From: CAYXGE01 sp964464435
GTDB taxonomy: Bacteria > Pseudomonadota > Gammaproteobacteria > Burkholderiales > Methylophilaceae
Length of the DNA stretch: 36,714 bases
Direction of reading: 5' to 3'
NCBI GenBank assembly: GCA_964464435.1
Contig: CAYXGE010000007.1
Location: forward strand, 1-36,714
The notes under the pieces are model-generated. The model saw nothing but the letters and a program-made list of their open reading frames with translations, had not been told where the DNA came from and searched no databases. Shown one piece after another: positions 16,578 through 25,420 of the stretch (positions are counted from its first letter, which is position 1; each line of letters begins with the position of its first letter). Made by a program: the position numbers and the translations under genes.

Positions 16578-17960
16578 ATGGCCGATGACGCACTTGAATA
16601 CTTAAAAGTACCACCGCACTCTGTAGAAGCAGAGCAGTCTGTATTGGGTGGTTTGCTCTTAGAGAATGAAGCGTTAGATAAGATAGCTGATATTTTGTCT
16701 GCTAATCAATTCTATCGGCATGATCATAAACTGATTTATCAGCATATTGCTAAACTCATAGAGCAAAATAAGCCTGCTGATATTGTTACTGTGGCGGAAT
16801 CCCTCGAAAGTAGTGCTGAGTTATCTACCATTGGCGGTATTGCGTACTTAGGGGCATTAGCGCAGAACACACCAACTGCTGCTAATATTAGGCGTTATGC
16901 AGAAATTGTGCATGAACGTGCAGTGATGCGACAATTGGTCGAGGTGGGCTCGGGCATTGCAGAAAGTGCATATTTACCGCAAGGGCGAGATGCACAGCAA
17001 TTGTTAGATGAAGCGGAAGCCAAAATTTTTCAGATTGCAGAAGGCGGTAAACGCAGTTCACAAGGGTTTCAAGATATTAAAGTATTGTTGCCTCAAGTGG
17101 CCGACCGCATCGATTATTTGTATCAGCGCGACAACCCCAGCGCAGTCACTGGAGTACCTACAGGCTTTACTGACTTAGACGATAAAACTTCAGGTTTTCA
17201 ACCAGGTGATTTAATCATTGTGGCGGGTCGACCTTCTATGGGTAAAACTGCGTTTTCACTCAATATTGCTGAAAACGTTGCATTAGATACCAAATTACCT
17301 GTGGCCGTTTTTTCAATGGAGATGGGGGCGACGCAACTGGCTACCCGTATGATAGGTTCAGTGGGTAGATTAGATCAGCATCGCATGCGTAATGGTCAAC
17401 TCGAAGATGAAGACTGGGTGCGCTTAACCACCGCACTTGGTAAGCTTAATGATGCCCCCATATTTATTGATGAAGGTGCAGGATTAAGTTCATTTGACGT
17501 TCGCGCACGTGCCAGACGACTGCACAGGCAATGTGGCAAGCTAGGTCTGATTGTGGTGGATTACCTGCAATTGATGACAGGCGCGGCAGGGCGTCAAAGT
17601 GAAAATCGCGCGACTGAGATTTCAGAAATTTCACGCTCTCTCAAAGCGCTAGCCAAAGAGCTAGATGTGCCTGTAGTAGCACTTTCGCAATTAAATCGTG
17701 GCTTGGAGCAACGTACGGATAAACGCCCAGTGATGTCTGATTTAAGAGAGTCTGGCGCGATTGAGCAAGATGCTGACCTTATTTTGTTTATCTATCGCGA
17801 TGAAGTGTATAACCCTGATAGTCAAGACAAAGGTACGGCAGAAATCATTATTGCAAAACAACGTAATGGCCCGATTGGTAAAATTCGCCTCACATTCTTG
17901 GGTCAACATACCCGCTTTGAGAGCTTTGCAGGCAGCGGCCACATGGCTGACGATTATTAA
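16578..17960 (+). CDS. dnaB: Replicative DNA helicase DnaB
   Basis: Hexameric 5'-3' helicase of the replication fork. The 460-residue protein has the N-terminal helical domain (about 10-110), a linker and the RecA-like domain with Walker A GRPSMGKT (217-224), Walker B region LIVVDYLQLM, and SQLNRGLEQR / DLRESGAIEQDAD. It carries no intein. There is no ribosome-binding site before the ATG, which fits the close-set promoter. alr follows after 11 bp. Confidence 0.98.
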   Translation: MADDALEYLKVPPHSVEAEQSVLGGLLLENEALDKIADILSANQFYRHDHKLIYQHIAKLIEQNKPADIVTVAESLESSAELSTIGGIAYLGALAQNTPTAANIRRYAEIVHERAVMRQLVEVGSGIAESAYLPQGRDAQQLLDEAEAKIFQIAEGGKRSSQGFQDIKVLLPQVADRIDYLYQRDNPSAVTGVPTGFTDLDDKTSGFQPGDLIIVAGRPSMGKTAFSLNIAENVALDTKLPVAVFSMEMGATQLATRMIGSVGRLDQHRMRNGQLEDEDWVRLTTALGKLNDAPIFIDEGAGLSSFDVRARARRLHRQCGKLGLIVVDYLQLMTGAAGRQSENRATEISEISRSLKALAKELDVPVVALSQLNRGLEQRTDKRPVMSDLRESGAIEQDADLILFIYRDEVYNPDSQDKGTAEIIIAKQRNGPIGKIRLTFLGQHTRFESFAGSGHMADDY

Positions 17961-17971
17961 GTCAGTGTTTG

Positions 17972-18795
17972 ATGCGCCCGATTCAAGCCAATATTCACCT
18001 AGCTGCGCTACGTCATAATTTAGACGTAGTGAGAGCTTGCGCGCCACAATCCAAGATCATTTCGGTAGTTAAAGCCAATGGTTATGGGCATGGCTTACTT
18101 AATGCTGCCCAAGGGCTTAAAGCCACTGATATGTTTGCTGTGTTACGCTTAGAAGAGGCCCTAGCGCTGCGTGAGGCACATTATCAACACCCCATACTGC
18201 TTTTAGAAGGCGTGTTTGCACCTTATGAATTACAACAAGTAGCTCAACATGGCTTAAGTCTGGTAGTGCATAGCCCGCTTCAAGTGGTCATGTTAGAGCG
18301 TGCTAATCTAACAAAAAAAATCCCAATATTTGCCAAACTTAACACAGGCATGAACCGTTTAGGTTTTAATCCAAATGAGTTTAAAGCCATGGTCACAAGG
18401 TTAGAACAGTGTTCAAATGTAGCAAGCATCTGCGTCATGACGCATTTTGCCACGGCCGATGATGAGCGCGGTATTGCAAAGCCTTTGGCCTTATTTAAGC
18501 AAATGACGCAAGAGATGGCGCATACCGTTTCATTGGCAAACTCTGCAACCATATTGCGCCATCCAGAAGCCCACGCTGATTGGGTTAGACCAGGCATTAT
18601 GTTGTATGGGGCAAGCCCCGTGGCGAATATTTCAGCTGCAAATTATGGTTTAAAACCAGTGATGCAACTGCAGTCTGCAATCATAAGTGTACAAACCTTA
18701 GAAGTAGGCGATAGTGTAGGTTACGGAAATTTATTTACCGCAGATAAACCCATGAGGGTAGGCACGGTAGCTTGCGGTTATGCCGATGGCTACCC
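17972..18795 (+). CDS. alr: Alanine racemase (C-terminus lost in gap)
   Basis: PLP enzyme supplying D-alanine for peptidoglycan. About 274 of roughly 360 residues are visible. The PLP lysine is K34 in VVKANGYGHG and the second catalytic residue, Y270, is just visible in VACGYADGY at the edge of the N run. MNRLGF and WVRPGIMLYGASP are further signatures. ATG at 17972, directly preceded by a TTG. The C-terminal beta domain is in the gap. Confidence 0.93.
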
Positions 18796-18895
18796 NNNNN
18801 NNNNNNNNNNNNNNNNNNNNNNNNNNNNNNNNNNNNNNNNNNNNNNNNNNNNNNNNNNNNNNNNNNNNNNNNNNNNNNNNNNNNNNNNNNNNNNN
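18796..18895. other. Assembly gap (100 N) between alr and radA
   Basis: Exactly 100 N. About 85-90 residues of Alr and about 40 residues of RadA are missing, so the real length should be about 400 bases or more, and another small gene cannot be excluded. Confidence 0.96.
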
Positions 18896-20157
18896 TAGTA
18901 GAAACCATAGCCGAAGCGCCAAGCGCCAACCGTTATGCGCCTTTAGCACAGTCTTCAGTATTGCAAAAGCTAGCTGAGGTAGAAGCTGCCGAAGTAGAAC
19001 GCCAAACCTCGGGTATTGGGGAGTTTGACCGTGTACTGGGCGGTGGTTTTGTATCAGGCGGGGTAGTGTTGATTGGTGGTGACCCTGGTATTGGTAAATC
19101 AACCTTATTGCTACAAACGCTATGCCAAGTGGGCAAGGTGCGCAAAGCGCTTTATATTAGTGGTGAGGAGTCAGCGCAACAAATTGCGATGCGCGCCAAA
19201 CGTTTAGGTTTAGATGCTAGCCCAATTGATTTATTGGCAGAAATCAATCTTGAAAAAATCATATCCACTTTGCAAGCGCACAAGCCTGATATTGCCGTGG
19301 TGGATTCGATTCAAACAGTCTATTCAGAAGCATTGCAGTCTGCGCCTGGTTCCGTAGCACAAGTGCGTGAATGTAGCGCACAATTGACAAGGGTCGCTAA
19401 ACAGCTTGGTGTAAGTTTGATTTTGGTTGGGCATGTTACTAAAGAAGGCTCTTTGGCTGGGCCGCGTGTGCTTGAGCATATTGTGGATTGCGTGTTGTAT
19501 TTTGAGGGAGACCCAAACTCCAGTTTTCGCTTGATTCGCGCTTTTAAAAACCGCTTTGGCGCGGTAAATGAGTTGGGCGTGTTTGCCATGACAGAAAAAG
19601 GCTTGCGTGAAGTAAGCAACCCTTCGGCATTATTTTTATCACACCATGCAGAACAAGTGGCGGGGTCCTGTATCACCGTGACACAAGAGGGAACACGGCC
19701 GTTACTCATTGAAATTCAAGCCTTGGTAGATGAGGCGCATGCGCCTAATCCTAAACGGCTTTGTGTTGGCTTGGAGCAAAACCGTCTAGCCATGTTGCTT
19801 GCAGTATTGCATAGGCATGCAGGGGTTGCTTGTTTTGACCAAGACGTCTTTATTAATGCTGTTGGCGGCGTAAAAATCAGTGAGCCAGCCGTGGATTTAG
19901 CAGTATTGCTTTCAATTGTATCTTCATTAAAAAACAAGGCATTACCAAGTAAACTTATTGTATTTGGTGAGGTTGGTTTGGCAGGTGAGGTGAGGCCAGT
20001 ACAACGCGGCCAAGAGCGTCTTAAGGAAGCCGCTAAGTTAGGCTTTACGCATGCTATTGTGCCTAAGGCTAATGCCCCTAAACAGTCTATTAAAGACATG
20101 CAAGTGTTTGCGGTAGAGCGTCTAGACCAAGCCTTAAGTAAAATGCGTGAACTCTAA
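18896..20157 (+). CDS. radA: DNA repair protein RadA/Sms (N-terminus lost in gap)
   Basis: RecA-like ATPase with a Lon-like domain that helps branch migration in recombinational repair. 419 residues are visible of about 455. Walker A GGDPGIGKST, the RadA-specific KNRFGAVNELG and the Lon-type C-terminal part (VGGVKISEPAVDLAVLLS, FGEVGLAGEVRPV) are all intact. The N-terminal four-cysteine zinc finger and the start codon are in the gap. Its stop is one base before the ATG of the HAD gene. Confidence 0.94.
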
Positions 20158-20158
20158 A

Positions 20159-20818
20159 ATGACTTTTCAACATGTGATATTTGATTTAGACGGTACGCTC
20201 ATAGATTCTTCACAAAGTATTTTACAAAGTTTTGAATCTGCCTTTAAAAATACTAATACACCAGCAGTAAGGTCATTTAGCCAAGACATTATCGGGCCAC
20301 CGCTCATTCCTACGCTAAAACTGCTTTCTGGTTCAACTGATGATGCACAATTAAAGCAATTGGCTGAGGCGTTTAAATCTGAGTACGATAATCATGCATA
20401 TCAATTAGCTACCGTGTTTGATGGTATTGAGGCGATGTTAAAGTCACTCAAATCAGAGGGCATGAAACTGTATATTGCCACTAACAAGCGTATTTTACCT
20501 ACCCGTAAAATTATGCAACATCTCAACTGGGCTCAATATTTTGAAGGGGTGTATGCCCTTGATTACTTTAGCCCTGCTGCTGCCAACAAAACTGAAATGG
20601 TGACACGCATCTTAAACCAGCATGCCCTACCGATTGCCGATACAGTTTTTGTAGGGGATAGAGTGGAAGATGGTGAAGCTGCAACGGCAAATCAACTTAG
20701 TTTTGCTATGGTGAGCTGGGGCTACTTAGATAGCAGTATTGGTTTAATCCCTGAAACTTGGCATCAATGTAGCAGTCCAAAACAGTTGTTAGCTTATTTA
20801 TTGCGGTCAGTTAATTAG
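20159..20818 (+). CDS. HAD-superfamily hydrolase, phosphoglycolate phosphatase-like
   Basis: Haloacid-dehalogenase phosphatase with the nucleophile motif FDLDGTLIDSS, motif II IATNK and motif III/IV VFVGDRVEDGEAA. About 219 residues with an inserted helical cap (about 15-80), the Gph/PpaX-type layout. The ATG at 20159 lies just after the radA stop; a GTG at 20147 overlapping radA is an alternative. Substrate not predictable. Confidence 0.87.
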   Translation: MTFQHVIFDLDGTLIDSSQSILQSFESAFKNTNTPAVRSFSQDIIGPPLIPTLKLLSGSTDDAQLKQLAEAFKSEYDNHAYQLATVFDGIEAMLKSLKSEGMKLYIATNKRILPTRKIMQHLNWAQYFEGVYALDYFSPAAANKTEMVTRILNQHALPIADTVFVGDRVEDGEAATANQLSFAMVSWGYLDSSIGLIPETWHQCSSPKQLLAYLLRSVN

Positions 20819-20959
20819 CTTAGGTAAGCGAGTCATTTGTAAATTAATGTTGATTGACTATTGCAAGTAAACATAGCTTAATAAATTACGTTAAAGTACA
20901 GCCCGCATCGTAAACAGGGTGTTCAGCGCTTGATATTTTGGAAAGATTAGGAAACCGAT

Positions 20960-21583
20960 ATGAAATTATCACAATGGATTATACTCATGACAGCTACCTT
21001 GCCAGCCATGGCAAGTGCAGCACAAAGCTTTTCTTCTACTGCAGATGGTAAGGCAATCACCATACCCTCTGAGCTTTTTGATACTCCTGCGGCTAAAGAG
21101 TTTTTAAACTCAGGAAAGAATAGTTACATTGGTAAAGCGGATGCAGCAAAAGCAGGTAAAAAAGTCTACCAACTGTATAGCTGTGGTCAATGTCACGGCC
21201 CTATCGGTAATGGTCAAGTCGGCCCAAATTTAAGAGATGATATTTGGAATTATGCTAAAAACGCCACAGATAAAGGTATTTTTGAAACGATTTGGGCAGG
21301 TACCGCAGGTGGTATGGGCGCAAAAGGTAAAGGCCTAATGCTAGCAGATGATCCAAGCCAAGGTTTAACAGTAGATGAAACACTTAAAGTAGTGGCTTTC
21401 TTGCGCACCAATTTAGATGCGGTTGAAAAACCAGCTGAAGTGGCAGCACCAGCCGCTGAGCCAGCAAAAACAGAGGCAGCTACAGCCACAGCGGCGGCAG
21501 CGAGTACGGCCGCAGTAGCAAGCACAGGTGCAAAAAAAGCAGTGAAAAAAGTGACTAGAAAACGTAAAGCAGTAAAAAAATAG
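20960..21583 (+). CDS. Cytochrome cL-like periplasmic cytochrome c with Ala/Lys-rich tail
   Basis: Exported cytochrome c of 207 residues. Signal peptide about 1-20 (MASA). One heme site C75-G-Q-C78-H79, then GPIGNGQVGPNLRDDIWNY and TDKGIFETIWAGTAGGMG, which resemble cytochrome cL (MxaG/XoxG), the electron acceptor of methanol dehydrogenases; M119 or M127 is the likely sixth ligand. The last 50 residues are an Ala/Pro/Glu-rich linker and a cationic end (KKAVKKVTRKRKAVKK) like histone H1 or AlgP tails. No dehydrogenase gene is adjacent. A weak promoter may lie around 20854-20883. A plain class I cytochrome c of other function is the alternative. Confidence 0.75.
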   Translation: MKLSQWIILMTATLPAMASAAQSFSSTADGKAITIPSELFDTPAAKEFLNSGKNSYIGKADAAKAGKKVYQLYSCGQCHGPIGNGQVGPNLRDDIWNYAKNATDKGIFETIWAGTAGGMGAKGKGLMLADDPSQGLTVDETLKVVAFLRTNLDAVEKPAEVAAPAAEPAKTEAATATAAAASTAAVASTGAKKAVKKVTRKRKAVKK

Positions 21584-21598
21584 GATTATGATTGAGTC

Positions 21599-21620
21599 AA
21601 AGGGAGCAAATGCTCCCTTT
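21599..21620. terminator. Bidirectional rho-independent terminator
   Basis: AAAGGGAGCA (21599-21608) and TGCTCCCTTT (21611-21620) form a perfect stem, followed by T on the plus strand and by T on the minus strand (TTTGACTC side is weaker). It serves the cytochrome gene and lies right after the SDR stop on the other strand. Confidence 0.85.
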
Positions 21621-21621
21621 T

Positions 21622-22299
21622 TTAGTTTTCTTGTGTCATAAGCGCAATGTAATGCGGCATTAAGCTTTCTATTGTTGGGTGTTGGCTGGCTTCTTCACCA
21701 GGGTGAGATTTCTTACGTTGTGGTGATTGCACAGGGCCAGGTTTTAGCAAATGAAACTTAACAGTGCTGTGTTCAGCAAGCTCTTGTTGCCAAATATTTA
21801 CCATAAAATCTAGCGCATTTTTACTAATACCATGCGCCCCCCAATAGGCGCTAGCCTGATTAGCGACGGTTGAGCTGGTAAAAATAACATTGGCGCTTGG
21901 GGCACGTTTTAACAAGGGCATGCAGGCTTTGGTGATGGCAAAAGGTGTGCTTACATGTATTTTAAACATGGTTTCTAGATGTTTTGCAGTTTGAATTTCT
22001 AATGGACTAAGTACATCAAACTGTGCGGCATTGTGCAAAATGCCATCTAAGCGCCCCAACTGTTGGTAAATACCTTCTGCCATCGCAAGGCAATCTTGCT
22101 CGGTGGCTTTTGATAAATCCATAGGAAAAATCACTGGCTCTGGGTGGCCTAAGCTGATGATTTCATCGTACACCGCTTCTAATTTTCTTTGCGTTTTACC
22201 TAACAAAATTACCGTGGCGCCTTCGGCAGCAAAGGCTTTTGCGGCTACACGGCCAATACCTTGTCCCGCACCTGTGACTAAAATGACATGATTCTTCAT
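21622..22299 (-). CDS. YciK-like short-chain dehydrogenase with His in place of catalytic Tyr
   Basis: Rossmann-fold SDR of 225 residues with the cofactor motif TGAGQGIG (9-16), NAA at 90-92 and Ser142/Ser143 (FTSST). The expected YxxxK reads H156-GIS-K160 (context WGAHGISK), where YciK proteins have WGAYxxSK; codon 156 is CAT at 21832-21834, one base from TAT. Another Tyr (Y152) lies four residues earlier. It follows hpnE by 27 bp, apparently as the last gene of the squalene operon. Function unknown; catalysis may be altered or lost. Confidence 0.85.
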   Translation of the reverse strand: MKNHVILVTGAGQGIGRVAAKAFAAEGATVILLGKTQRKLEAVYDEIISLGHPEPVIFPMDLSKATEQDCLAMAEGIYQQLGRLDGILHNAAQFDVLSPLEIQTAKHLETMFKIHVSTPFAITKACMPLLKRAPSANVIFTSSTVANQASAYWGAHGISKNALDFMVNIWQQELAEHSTVKFHLLKPGPVQSPQRKKSHPGEEASQHPTIESLMPHYIALMTQEN

Positions 22300-22326
22300 T
22301 GGTAATGCTCGATTCGTGAAAATGAA

Positions 22327-23661
22327 TTAAATTGAATGGTTGTTGCTTGTGCTCAAGATAAGTTTTGCAGCATTGATACCACTTCTAACCGCACCTTCAA
22401 TAGTCGCGGGGTAATCGCCAGCAGTATAGTCGCCTGCTAAGTATAGGTTAGCCATTTCGGTTTGGTTGCTCGGGCGCTGTATGCCTGCGTTGCAACTAAA
22501 GGTGGCGCGTTTTTCTGTAATCACCTTATGCCAAATGGGGGTGCCTAAGTTAGGAAATAAGTGGTTGAGCTCTGCAATAACCGCTTGTGCAAGGGCTGAT
22601 TGCGTCATTACCTCATGCCTTCCAGAGGCGCTAATAATCACTGCTAACAGACCGTGTTGCCCGTTGAGTTGACCTTTATCGAATACCCATTGGCTAATGC
22701 TATTGACCATGCCTTGCATAACTTGCGGTAAGCGTTGTGTGGCTTCAAATTGTATATACACAGTGGTAATGGGTTGGTAGCTAAAGTTGGCTATTAGGCT
22801 TGCAGCTGAAAGTTGTGAAGGTAATACTGATTTAAGTTGATGTGGCGCTACTGCAATAATGACATGGCTAAAGCTATGGTCTGCATCATGCGTGTTGATG
22901 GTAAACCCTGCATCATTGGCTTGTATGGATTGCACAGTAGCATGTACCATTTGTCCATGATGTTGCTGAATAGTTTGCTTTAAAGGGCTCGATAGTAAAG
23001 TTGAGAGGTCTTGCTTAGGTAATAAAAAGTCACTATCGGTTTTTTTCTTAGTAAAGCTATCTCGCAATACATTTAAAAACACTTGACTGCTAGCTTGTGC
23101 TAGCGGGGTATTAAGTGCGGCTAAACACAAAGGCTCCCATAGGTATTGAATTAGGGTGATTGATTGCTTTTGTTGCAGTAAAAATTCAGCTAGGGGTAAA
23201 TCATGCTTAAGTTTAAATTGCTTTAAATGCAGGCGCGCCATCATGCTAATGGCTAAAACCTTATCTTTAATGCTTAAGCCTTTTGCTAAAAGCAAACCAA
23301 ACAATAAATGGAGTGGGGCAGGTAGATGCGTGCAGGTGCTTAAGCGCACCATTCTTTGTTGATTGAGGTCTTGCATATGCATGCTAAGTGGCATGCGTTG
23401 CAACGCTTGTTTACCATCAACGCCAGCGCGGGTTAACAAAGCCAGCGTTTCAGCATAGGCGCCAAGCAAGATGTGTTGACCGTTGTCCAGTGTAACGCCT
23501 TTATAATCAACCGCGCGGGCACGTCCACCGAGTTGCGGGGCGGCTTCAAAAACTGTCACCGCAATGCCTTTGCAAGCCAATAGGGACGCGGCTGCCAGCC
23601 CTGCACATCCTGCACCAATAATGGCAACATTGACCTTTTCTGGAATTAGTATCTGAGCCAT
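22327..23661 (-). CDS. hpnE: Hydroxysqualene dehydroxylase HpnE
   Basis: FAD-dependent enzyme that reduces hydroxysqualene to squalene, the third step of the HpnCDE route from farnesyl diphosphate. FAD motif GAGCAGLAAA (16-25), then FEAAPQLGGRAR and the family mark DNGQHILLGAY. The C-terminal FAD motif LYLAGDYTAGDYPATIEGAV confirms the amine-oxidase/phytoene-desaturase fold. ATG at 23661, overlapping hpnD by 16 bp; a TTG at 23679 is less likely. 444 residues. Confidence 0.93.
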   Translation of the reverse strand: MAQILIPEKVNVAIIGAGCAGLAAASLLACKGIAVTVFEAAPQLGGRARAVDYKGVTLDNGQHILLGAYAETLALLTRAGVDGKQALQRMPLSMHMQDLNQQRMVRLSTCTHLPAPLHLLFGLLLAKGLSIKDKVLAISMMARLHLKQFKLKHDLPLAEFLLQQKQSITLIQYLWEPLCLAALNTPLAQASSQVFLNVLRDSFTKKKTDSDFLLPKQDLSTLLSSPLKQTIQQHHGQMVHATVQSIQANDAGFTINTHDADHSFSHVIIAVAPHQLKSVLPSQLSAASLIANFSYQPITTVYIQFEATQRLPQVMQGMVNSISQWVFDKGQLNGQHGLLAVIISASGRHEVMTQSALAQAVIAELNHLFPNLGTPIWHKVITEKRATFSCNAGIQRPSNQTEMANLYLAGDYTAGDYPATIEGAVRSGINAAKLILSTSNNHSI

Positions 23662-24482
23662 GTGTGAAAAGCCAGCCAAATTTTGCGTAGGCCGCCAAGC
23701 GAGGTCTTGGAATTTAACACTTTTTCTGCGCCATCGGCTTTAATCTCTCGTAATAGCGTTCGGTAAATAGCCGCCATCATTAGGCCCGTTTTTTGTGATT
23801 TAGTGTCTTCGGCAGGCAATGCGCGTAGGGCTTTATCGTAAAAGCTCTCTGCACGCTCTATTTGAAACTCTAATAATTCTTTAACTTGTGCTGATTCAAC
23901 GCCATGTAAAATATCATGTTCAGTGAGCCCTACTTTAGCAATTTCATCTAAAGGCAAATAAATACGGCCTCTGCGCGCATCTTCACCCACATCACGAATA
24001 ATATTCGTGAGTTGAAATGCCATGCCTAAATCATGCGCATACTTAAGTGTGTTACGGTTGCTGTAGCCAAAAATGTTGGCAGATAACAAACCAACTACGC
24101 TAGCAACACGATAACAATACAACTGTAACTCTTTAAAACTACCATAGCGATTTTGGTCGCAATCCATTTCCATGCCATCGATAATTTCTAAAAAGTGCTC
24201 TTCACTCAAGTTGTAGGTTTCAATAGGCTCGGCCAAGGCTTTACTAACTGGGTGTTGTGGAGAACCAGCGTATAAATTGCGAACCTCACTACGCCACCAA
24301 GCAAGCTTGGTTTTAGCAATATTAAGGTCTGTGCACTCATCGGCAATGTCATCTACTTCACGACAAAACGCATACAACGCAGTAATGGCCTCACGTTTGG
24401 CTTTGGGTAAAAACACAAAGCTGTAATAAAAGCTTGAGCCGCTAGCAGAGGCCTTTTCTTGGCAATATTGTTGTGGTGTCAT
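23646..24482 (-). CDS. hpnD: Presqualene diphosphate synthase HpnD
   Basis: Condenses two farnesyl diphosphates to presqualene diphosphate. The all-alpha squalene/phytoene synthase fold shows the first Asp motif D44-D45-I-A-D48 and the second motif NIIRDVGEDARRGRIYLP. 278 residues. The start ATG overlaps the hpnC stop (ATGA), and hpnE overlaps the end, so C, D and E are tightly coupled. Confidence 0.94.
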   Translation of the reverse strand: MTPQQYCQEKASASGSSFYYSFVFLPKAKREAITALYAFCREVDDIADECTDLNIAKTKLAWWRSEVRNLYAGSPQHPVSKALAEPIETYNLSEEHFLEIIDGMEMDCDQNRYGSFKELQLYCYRVASVVGLLSANIFGYSNRNTLKYAHDLGMAFQLTNIIRDVGEDARRGRIYLPLDEIAKVGLTEHDILHGVESAQVKELLEFQIERAESFYDKALRALPAEDTKSQKTGLMMAAIYRTLLREIKADGAEKVLNSKTSLGGLRKIWLAFHTWLRY

Positions 24483-25333
24483 TTTTTAGTTAACGCTCTA
24501 AAAATAATAATAGCCCAGTCCTTTTTTTCAAGCACAGGGCGTTGTTGAAACATATTGCCACGCGATGCATGTAGCTTTTTAAGAATACGTTCACCACCTG
24601 CAATAATCATGCGCATCTCAATGCCAATTCTGCCTGGTAGCACCAAACCCAAAGGTGCACCTGATTGCAATAATTGTCGCGCACGGTTAATTTGAAACAG
24701 CATAAAGTTAGTCCATTCACCACTTGTATCGCCATTGGCAATTTGCGCCTCAGTAATGTTGAACCGTTGCATTTCATCTTGCGGAAAGTAAATGCGGTCT
24801 TTTTTATAATCAATAGCAACGTCTTGTAAAAAATTGATGATTTGTAATGCAGAGCAAATCGCATCAGCGTAGCCAATATTGCGAGGCGTTACTTGACCAT
24901 ATAAATGTAATAATAAACGCCCAACGGGGTTGGCGGAGCGACGGCAATAGTCCATGACTTCACCAAAGTTTGCATAGCGGCTTTTTACCACATCTTGGCT
25001 GAATGCATCTAGCAAATCATAAAATGGCGCAAGTGGCAGTTTTTTTTCGCGCATCATGGCTTGTAGCGTTAAAAAAAACGCAGTATTGGGGTTAATATAG
25101 GCTTGTATTAAATCAAGTTCTTGTTTAAACCCATTAAGCAAGGCTAATCTTTGTTCAGAAGTGAGCTCGCCTTCATCAGCAAAATCATCTGCTTGTCGCG
25201 CAAACGCGTAGATTAAACTAATGGGTGCTCTAAGGTGTTTGGGAAGTAAAAAAGAGGCCACTGGAAAGTTTTCGTAATGCGAACTGGCAAGCTGCATACT
25301 ACTTTGTAGCGAGTTTTCTATACTTTGATTCAT
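24479..25333 (-). CDS. hpnC: Hydroxysqualene synthase HpnC
   Basis: Converts presqualene diphosphate to hydroxysqualene. It has the HpnC mark SSHYENFPVASFLLP, first Asp motif DDFADEG (49-55) and second motif NFLQDVAIDYKKDRIYFP. I take the ATG at 25333 (284 residues), since an upstream reading frame adds only atypical residues; the ATG at 25297 is another option. No clear ribosome-binding site. First gene of the squalene operon, divergent from the phosphorylase gene across 87 bp. No squalene-hopene cyclase is in the window. Confidence 0.93.
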   Translation of the reverse strand: MNQSIENSLQSSMQLASSHYENFPVASFLLPKHLRAPISLIYAFARQADDFADEGELTSEQRLALLNGFKQELDLIQAYINPNTAFFLTLQAMMREKKLPLAPFYDLLDAFSQDVVKSRYANFGEVMDYCRRSANPVGRLLLHLYGQVTPRNIGYADAICSALQIINFLQDVAIDYKKDRIYFPQDEMQRFNITEAQIANGDTSGEWTNFMLFQINRARQLLQSGAPLGLVLPGRIGIEMRMIIAGGERILKKLHASRGNMFQQRPVLEKKDWAIIIFRALTKK

Positions 25334-25420
25334 GGTATAAGTATGCCATAAATAAGCGTCAGCTTGATGAATAAGCAAGCAACATGCGCTACAATTAAAC
25401 AAACACAATAAGGAAAACAC

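Noticed and set aside
16578..17960. Intein in dnaB
   Set aside because: The Walker A and downstream motifs are uninterrupted and the length is a normal 460 residues.
18772..20157. A radA frame starting inside the end of alr
   Set aside because: The start lies in the alr reading region and crosses the gap; the true radA start is hidden in the N run.
21420..21580. Ala/Lys-rich 3' end of the cytochrome gene as a frameshift artefact
   Set aside because: The frame keeps sensible codon use, ends just before a good terminator and gives a recognised low-complexity type of tail; no alternative frame continues the cytochrome domain better.
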